DNA from: Fen-1135 sp963705275
GTDB taxonomy: Bacteria; Desulfobacterota; Syntrophia; Syntrophales; UBA2185
Direction: 5' to 3'
Assembly: GCA_963705275.1 (NCBI GenBank)
Contig: OY970063.1
Span: 1,674,001 to 1,738,000 of the forward strand
Length of the DNA: 64,000 nucleotides
In this document: positions 59,464 through 64,000 of the stretch, one piece after another
How positions within the stretch are numbered: position 1 is the first letter of the stretch
Layout: each line of letters begins with the position of its first letter
Position numbers and translations under genes: made by a program
The notes under the pieces: model-generated
The model's database searches: none
The model's input: only the letters and a program-made list of their open reading frames with translations
Told to the model about the DNA's origin: nothing

Positions 59464-60171
59464 TTACGTTTTCGGCTTTTTCCAGAATGGACCGGTCTTG
59501 CCGATCTCTTTCATGCCCAGGATCATCTCACGGGCGTATTCATGCATGTGTGACAAATAGTCCTCATCCATCCGCCTCTTGAAGAAAGGCCCGGAGAATA
59601 GTTTGCGCAATTGGTCCAGTGACAGGATGCCCTCGTCGGTGCCTTGGACAAAGGACTTCGAGTTGCGGACGTGCTCTTCCGACCGGAAGAGATTCATGGT
59701 GCTTCAGGCATAACCCGCGTCTTCAAACCATTTCCAGAAGGGCACGGCTACATAGGCCGTGTACCCTGAGGCTTCGTCGTTCAAAACGATCCCGTCCCGG
59801 ATGACCACACGGAGAGGTTCACCGCAGTCCAGACAGGGGAAATCCACCGTCATTGCCTTGCCAGGGAATAGCCAGCTGACCGCCAGCGATTCGAATGCTC
59901 ACTGGCCGAACCATTTCTGCTGACCGTCGATGGTGATCCGATATTGGGTCGGTAGGTTGTTGAAGGGAGCAAAGGACACGATGAGGTCGGTGCGGGGATA
60001 CTGCCATGCGGGGATTCCCGAGGAGAACAGGTCATGCATGACCTTCCGTCCTTCCTCAACGGGAAGTCCAAGTTCTTGGGCAAGCTCCGTGTAAAAGGGC
60101 GCCTGCCCGGTTTTCACCATTCGTTTCATGATGGCGTGAAACGCCTTCTCCAGCATTGGGGGTGCACTCAT
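59464..60171 (-). CDS. MerB-like organometal lyase, selenoprotein with two in-frame UGA codons
   Basis: ATG 60171 (AAAGGAGGA upstream) opens a winged-helix N terminus (YTELAQELGLPVEEGRKVMH) and RITIDGQQKWFGQ, then TGA at 59899. The same frame continues AFESLAVSWLFPGKAMTVDF, PCLDCGEPLRVV and FWKWFEDAGYA to a second TGA at 59704, and again STMNLFRSEEHVRNSK to TAA at 59464. The product has 235 residues with Sec91 and Sec156. In E. coli-type MerB the catalytic Cys96 (in WCALD) and Cys159 are 63 apart; here the two UGAs are 65 apart and Sec91 is followed by AFE, the Glu taking the place of Asp99. Each UGA is followed by a SECIS-like hairpin. MerB cleaves carbon-mercury bonds by protonolysis; the substrate here could be an organomercury, organoarsenic or other organometal. 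Confidence 0.86.
59674..59691 (-). promoter_or_regulatory. SECIS-like hairpin after the second UGA of the MerB-like gene
   Basis: In the mRNA, CUCUUCC (nucleotides 13-19 after the UGA) pairs perfectly with GGAAGAG (24-30) around a GGUC loop, the same loop core as in E. coli fdhF. This is the best SECIS candidate in the window. Confidence 0.82.
59866..59892 (-). promoter_or_regulatory. SECIS-like hairpin after the first UGA of the MerB-like gene
   Basis: GCUG (nucleotides 12-15 after the UGA) pairs with CAGC (21-24) around GCGGU; a lower stem GAAU (7-10) with AUUC (30-33) is separated by an uneven internal loop. G is the first loop base and the loop starts 15 bases after the UGA. Weaker than the second one. 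Confidence 0.55.
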
Positions 60172-60228
60172 GTTATTTCCTCCTTTAGATTTCCGTTTTT
60201 CAAATTCCCTGTTCAGATAAAATTTTAT

Positions 60229-60786
60229 CTACACTTCCTTCATAAACTCAGCCGACGTCATAATCTTGAAAAGGGGATAAAGCGGGTTGTTGCGGTACAG
60301 GCTCAATGTTGTTTCATGAATTTCCCTCGTGAAGGCAGCGCAGCAGTCTTCGAGGATATAGGCCTGGAAGTCATTAGACAGGGCGTCAAGCGCGGTTACA
60401 AGGACGCACCAGTGGGTGCTTATGCCGCAGATCGCAATCGTGTCCACTCCGTGCAGCCTGAGAATCTGATCCATATCCGTTTTGTAGAAGGCGCTGAATC
60501 TGCGCTTGGGGCTGTAAATGTCCGTAGGAGACTGAATCAAGAGCTCCGTTACTTCTGCGTCCCTTGTCCCGCGGATGGAGCGCTCTTTCATCTTTCCACC
60601 GAAGATGAAGTCTCCTTTTAGAAAACTATCCATGGAAAAAATCACCGGGATGGACTTGCGGCGGGCAAATTCAGTAAGACGGTTGATATTCGGGCAAATT
60701 GCACGACCAAGTGGGGTAATGGGAAAGCCCGGTTCAGCTTCCAATGAGTCCTTAAGCATATCGACGATAACAATTGCAGGTTTCAT
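60229..60786 (-). CDS. isochorismatase-family cysteine hydrolase
   Basis: A 185-residue cytosolic enzyme of the isochorismatase-like fold. The triad is visible: Asp in AIVIVDMLKDS, Lys in FSAFYKTDMD, Cys in GISTHWCVLVTALDAL; the cis-peptide region ICGISTHWC is typical of nicotinamidase/N-carbamoyl hydrolase relatives. GAGGAG precedes ATG 60786; the frame is open 12 codons earlier. It sits 57 bases before the MerB-like selenoprotein gene on the same strand and 51 bases after the multiheme cytochrome gene. Substrate unknown. Confidence 0.88.
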   Translation of the reverse strand: MKPAIVIVDMLKDSLEAEPGFPITPLGRAICPNINRLTEFARRKSIPVIFSMDSFLKGDFIFGGKMKERSIRGTRDAEVTELLIQSPTDIYSPKRRFSAFYKTDMDQILRLHGVDTIAICGISTHWCVLVTALDALSNDFQAYILEDCCAAFTREIHETTLSLYRNNPLYPLFKIMTSAEFMKEV

Positions 60787-60837
60787 TCGCAACTCCTCAA
60801 ACACAGTCAAAAAAATCTTCATCCATCATTGCCATCT

Positions 60838-62715
60838 TCAGGAGAAGATTAATGCCCAGAATATGTGACCCAGTATGACTAAGCCAAGCAGCAGACTTCC
60901 GAGGCCGAAGGCCGCCGAGATGAGTTTCAGCGGGATACTGGGATATTCTCTCTTGAGGGTTTCCAGTCTCCCGCTCTCCTTCAAGCGTTCATATTCGAGA
61001 GACCTCTGCTCCTCAAGCTCCGCGATCCTGTAAGTGCCCGTGAAGATGATTCCATCCATGGGGAATTTGGTCGGTATGAAATGGGTGTTGAAAAAATGCA
61101 CCGTAAAGATGAAGAGCGCCGCGAGCAAGGCTTCTTCGGAGTGCACGAGGGACGCCACATTGAGAACCCATCCGGGCACGATATAGGATGACCATTCCGG
61201 TTTCCAGAGGAGCAACCCGGATCCCCCGATAGCAAACATCCCCCAGAAGACGGCCCAGAAGTCAAACTTCTCCCAGTAAGTCCACCTCTCAAATTTCGGC
61301 ATCTCACCGCGGTTAAAGAACCATCTATTCATCGCTTTGATGTCCTCCCAGTCCTTCCTGTTGGGAAAGAGGGATTCCGGCCCGAATAGGCGTTGAGCCC
61401 AATCCTGGTGTCCCCGCCCCTTGGGAAAAAGGAACCGGAACGACATCCAGACAACATAGACGACTATAGCTATCAGGAGGAGGGCCGAAGCGCGGTGGAA
61501 AAATCCTGCCTGATGCGCACCGCCCCACAGACGGATGAGTATCTTGGACCAGGCGGCATCGTGATACTTCAGGGGAAAACCGGTCAATACCAGGGTGAAG
61601 AAGGACAGGATCAGGAGAACGTGCATGATCCGCTCTCTCACAGAAAAGCGCTGCACCTGCTGCAGCTCCTCACCCTTCGCAAGGAGCGCCTGTGCCACGA
61701 TCCCCAGTTTTTCCATGCGGTGTTTTTCCCAGTACGTCTTCCGCCACCATAGGAATGTGTGCCCCCAGAAGAAGAACAGGGTGCCCGCAAGGAGGGCGGA
61801 CATAAAGACAAACGTCCAGAAGAGGGAAGGATAATGCTTCCGGTCACGGTAATCAGGATGGGCCTTGTACTCCACGAATCTCGGCTTAAACCCCGTGTGG
61901 CAGCGACCGCAGTTATTGATCAGGTTGCGGGGGTTGATGCTGGACCGGGGATCATCCTTTGGAAGAATGTCATGAGAGGTGTGACAGTCCGCGCATCCTG
62001 CCACCAAGGTGGGATAGCCGATATCTTCGACCTTCCCGTGATACGTCTGTTCATAATAAGCAACTATGTCCGCAGAGAGGTTATTTCTTTTCATCATGGC
62101 CCTGTCGGCGTGACAGTGTTTGCATTTCTGATTGTAAAATTCTCTTGCCTCCGCAGGGTACTTCTCCAACGACGTGTGGAATACACGCGTGCTGTGGAGA
62201 CCGTGACAGTCGGAGCATGTAGCCGCATCCTCATTGCCTTTGAGGACGGCTTCGCCGTGGCCGGAAGCCACATACTCGTCATTCCCGTGGCACTCGGTAC
62301 ATTTTTCGATTATCGCCTTTTTGATGTTCTTGCGATCGGCATTTGCTTTGACGGCATGGATGTTCTGGTGGCAGTCGTAACATTGGAAATCCAGTTCGAT
62401 GTAATGGAAATTTTGCTTGTATTCGCGGGCGATGTCCTCATGACAATTTCCGCAGGAGATAAGCGTTGGTTTCTCTTTACCAGTCATATGATTGTCGAGA
62501 TTACGGAAGTCCACGTGACAACTCGTGCAACTGTTATTCCCGTGGACCGACGCGGGAAATTCCGCACGGAAAAGATAATCGTCATGGCAGACCTCGCAGT
62601 CCGGAGTCCTGCCAAATGCCTGCCTTTCCGTGAAAAACAAAACGGTGAGCAAGAGCGCTCCTGCCCCGACGAGACAGAGAAATGATACGATCCTGTGGCG
62701 GCGGAAATAATTCAT
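60838..62715 (-). CDS. nine-heme c-type cytochrome fused to membrane cytochrome b domain
   Basis: A 625-residue membrane protein. An N-terminal anchor (FLCLVGAGALLLTVLFF) is followed by nine CxxCH heme sites between residues about 38 and 275 (CEVCH, CTSCH, CGNCH, CYDCH, CTECH, CSDCH, CKHCH, CADCH, CGRCH) in the periplasm. From about residue 300 come helices of a cytochrome b561/b6-like domain (FWTFVFMSALLAGTLFFFWG, RIMHVLLILSFFTLVLTGFP, SEEALLAALFIFTVHFFNTH). Such fusions pass electrons between the quinone pool and periplasmic carriers. GGAAGG precedes the ATG. It follows a rhodanese protein and another cytochrome in one likely operon. Confidence 0.92.
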   Translation of the reverse strand: MNYFRRHRIVSFLCLVGAGALLLTVLFFTERQAFGRTPDCEVCHDDYLFRAEFPASVHGNNSCTSCHVDFRNLDNHMTGKEKPTLISCGNCHEDIAREYKQNFHYIELDFQCYDCHQNIHAVKANADRKNIKKAIIEKCTECHGNDEYVASGHGEAVLKGNEDAATCSDCHGLHSTRVFHTSLEKYPAEAREFYNQKCKHCHADRAMMKRNNLSADIVAYYEQTYHGKVEDIGYPTLVAGCADCHTSHDILPKDDPRSSINPRNLINNCGRCHTGFKPRFVEYKAHPDYRDRKHYPSLFWTFVFMSALLAGTLFFFWGHTFLWWRKTYWEKHRMEKLGIVAQALLAKGEELQQVQRFSVRERIMHVLLILSFFTLVLTGFPLKYHDAAWSKILIRLWGGAHQAGFFHRASALLLIAIVVYVVWMSFRFLFPKGRGHQDWAQRLFGPESLFPNRKDWEDIKAMNRWFFNRGEMPKFERWTYWEKFDFWAVFWGMFAIGGSGLLLWKPEWSSYIVPGWVLNVASLVHSEEALLAALFIFTVHFFNTHFIPTKFPMDGIIFTGTYRIAELEEQRSLEYERLKESGRLETLKREYPSIPLKLISAAFGLGSLLLGLVILGHIFWALIFS

Positions 62716-62762
62716 GATCCTTCCCGTGCTTCTGCTTCCTGAATGTCTCTCTCAGTTCCTGA

Positions 62763-63509
62763 CTATTTTTTCTTCTCTTTGGAAAGCATGGCCTCCCATT
62801 TGGTCATACCGCCAAAGAGCCTCTTCACCTGAAACCCCTTCCGCTTCAGATAGCTTGCAGCAATCAGGGTGCGGAATCCCCTGTTATCGACCACAATAAA
62901 CAAACGATTCAGGGGAAGCTCTTGATAACGTCTATGCAACTGGTAAAGGGGAATGTTGACGGCGCCTTCGATGTGCGCCTGGTTAAATGCCTTTTCCGTG
63001 CGTATGTCCAGAAGCACAAAATCTCTTTTTTCCGTAAGCCACTGCCGAAGCACCTGGGGCGTGACGGCCTGAATCGCCATACGGGGAATTCTCTCCTCCG
63101 TCACCACTTCATAGCCCGCTCTTTTCCAGGCCGGAATGCCCCCCTCCAGAACAAATACGTTCGTATACCCATGCTTGCTGGCCGCATCTGCGGACTCACA
63201 GCTTCTCTGTGACAATTCGCTTTCACAATAGAAGACCAAAGGCTTATTTTTGTCGGCGGGAAGCATGGAGATCTTGGACGCAAACTCTTCCGCAGCGATA
63301 CACAGTGACCCGGGGATTCTGTGGTCGAGGCATTCGATGTGACTCATAGTATCGACCAGCACGGGCTTCTCCTTCGAGCCCATCATCTCTTGGAGGGCTT
63401 GCGGCTGGATCGCCTTCCAGCCTTTTTCCGCGGCCCATGTCCAGAAAGAAACTGCCACAATTACCAAGAGGATGATTGCGAGGAATAAACGCTTCCCGAC
63501 AAGATTCAT
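62763..63509 (-). CDS. membrane-anchored double rhodanese-domain protein
   Basis: A 248-residue protein with one N-terminal helix (LFLAIILLVIVAVSFWTWAA) and two rhodanese domains facing the periplasm. The first has a loop Cys in LVFYCESELSQRS and could carry a persulfide; the second has IVVDNRGFRT where Cys should be and is probably inactive or structural. ATG 63509 is taken as start; the frame is open 28 codons upstream. It lies between two cytochrome genes, so it may hand sulfane sulfur or thiosulfate-derived sulfur to an electron-transfer complex (inference). Confidence 0.86.
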   Translation of the reverse strand: MNLVGKRLFLAIILLVIVAVSFWTWAAEKGWKAIQPQALQEMMGSKEKPVLVDTMSHIECLDHRIPGSLCIAAEEFASKISMLPADKNKPLVFYCESELSQRSCESADAASKHGYTNVFVLEGGIPAWKRAGYEVVTEERIPRMAIQAVTPQVLRQWLTEKRDFVLLDIRTEKAFNQAHIEGAVNIPLYQLHRRYQELPLNRLFIVVDNRGFRTLIAASYLKRKGFQVKRLFGGMTKWEAMLSKEKKK

Positions 63510-63559
63510 TACTTCCAAACTCCTTCCAGTCCTCCAGTCATAGCGTCCGCGGAATTCCG

Positions 63560-64000
63560 TTACTCGTAGGCGGGTATGTTGCGAATACCCCACTCATACA
63601 TCTGCGGTTCTGCGTTCGGCTCTTTCGGCACCGGATAATTCTCCTTGAGAAAACGCCCTGTATTCAAAACCGTCATCTTTGTAAAAAAGGCTGCTGTATC
63701 CCCGTGACAATCCAGACAACCGTCAGTGGCTCCCTTTGCCCCGTAGGTCTTCTTTTTTTCCACAGGCAGGACATTGTGGAAGACCGGGTATGAAACTTTG
63801 TTGATCGCCGGTGGAATCTCAGCGGATGCTAGCTTTCCATGCCGCATTTCGTACAGTCTGTTGGCGACCAGGACGACATTCTTATATCCCATATCCGACA
63901 AGGCCTTTATCATGCGCCCGATATCTTTTTCCGTAGCTACGGTAGGCTCCATCATCTTTTCGCCTCTCGCGTTCTTGATTTCAACCACGGTGAGGCCCTT
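63560..64000 (-). CDS. c-type cytochrome, C-terminal part (5' end outside window)
   Basis: The frame is open to the window edge, so only the last 146 residues are seen. They hold one heme site, DGCLDCHGDTAAFF, and a region before it, DIGRMIKALSDMGYKNVVLV, with no further CxxCH. The end reads MYEWGIRNIPAYE. It is presumably the last part of a periplasmic or membrane cytochrome in the same operon as the rhodanese and nine-heme cytochrome genes. No family can be named from this part alone. Confidence 0.75.
   Translation of the reverse strand, partial: KGLTVVEIKNARGEKMMEPTVATEKDIGRMIKALSDMGYKNVVLVANRLYEMRHGKLASAEIPPAINKVSYPVFHNVLPVEKKKTYGAKGATDGCLDCHGDTAAFFTKMTVLNTGRFLKENYPVPKEPNAEPQMYEWGIRNIPAYE

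Noticed and set aside
2..64000. Reading UGA as tryptophan (recoded genetic code)
   Set aside because: Many normal genes here end in TGA, and the UGAs found match Cys, not Trp, positions.
1..64000. tRNA, rRNA, CRISPR arrays, insertion sequences, prophage
   Set aside because: Looked for their typical patterns by eye (T-arm GTTCRANNC with paired arms, regular spacer repeats, transposase motifs, terminal repeats) and found none convincing.

Overview
The window looks like part of the chromosome, or of a metagenome-assembled contig, of an anaerobic deltaproteobacterium (Desulfobacterota; Syntrophales or Syntrophobacterales would fit). This is inferred from gene content, because there is no rRNA or other marker gene. 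The content is a phosphofructokinase with pyrophosphate-type residues, a family III CoA transferase, a B12-dependent acyl-CoA mutase, a 9-heme cytochrome with a membrane b-type domain, a sulfur / Fe-S biogenesis operon, sigma-54-type promoters and, most strikingly, several genes that only make sense if UGA is read as selenocysteine. UGA is a normal stop for many other genes here, so the code is standard.

Layout. 0-14 kb: mixed metabolic genes (phosphofructokinase, CoA transferase, methyltransferase-like membrane protein, DUF401 carrier, PLP enzyme, papain-like protease, a decayed nitroreductase, FmdB-type zinc ribbon, flavodoxin, alcohol dehydrogenase plus LsrF-like aldolase, phosphoesterase). 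14-22 kb: a minus-strand sulfur/Fe-S block read from a consensus promoter at 21354-21382: DUF134 regulator, NifX-like, Mrp, FmdB, NifU-like, CoA-disulfide/persulfide reductase with rhodanese, methyltransferase, a two-gene YeeE/YedE transporter, TrmO and a thioesterase. 22-36 kb: cell-envelope genes (S11 peptidase, CpoB-like, MsrB lipoprotein, Lpp-like, two L,D-transpeptidases, small lipoproteins, DUF6515 pair, PssA). 36.2-37.4 kb: a compact regulon with an ArsR-type regulator. 37.7-40.2 kb: a C5-methyltransferase / Vsr / HNH restriction island. 40-46 kb: an acyl-CoA mutase and an adenylate cyclase, both frameshifted, with scattered remnants of a small gene. 46-52 kb: an RND efflux operon. 52-59 kb: DMT transporter, CsgG-like protein, type IV pilin, lipocalin-like protein and Tat-exported metallo-hydrolase. 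59.4-64 kb: a minus-strand run of cytochromes, rhodanese, isochorismatase-like hydrolase and a MerB-like organometal lyase.

Main discovery. Four in-frame UGA codons lie in three genes. Each falls where the family carries a functional Cys (for the regulator this alignment is from memory) and each is followed by a SECIS-like hairpin with a G in the first two loop positions: (1) a MerB-like lyase at 59464-60171 with two UGAs matching the two catalytic Cys of MerB; (2) an ArsR-family regulator at 36953-37285; (3) a YeeE/YedE sulfur transporter half at 15707-16219. Conventional ORF calling truncates or splits all three. The ArsR regulator also has a matching 24-bp inverted-repeat operator on its own promoter and on the promoter of a membrane-protein / Cys-Met-rich-protein operon, defining a candidate selenocysteine-based metal or metalloid (or redox) sensing circuit.

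Caveats. Several genes carry single-base frameshifts (32.9, 41.2, 43.5 kb), so either the assembly contains indels or local decay is under way. Coordinates of starts were chosen from visible Shine-Dalgarno sites. No database search was possible.
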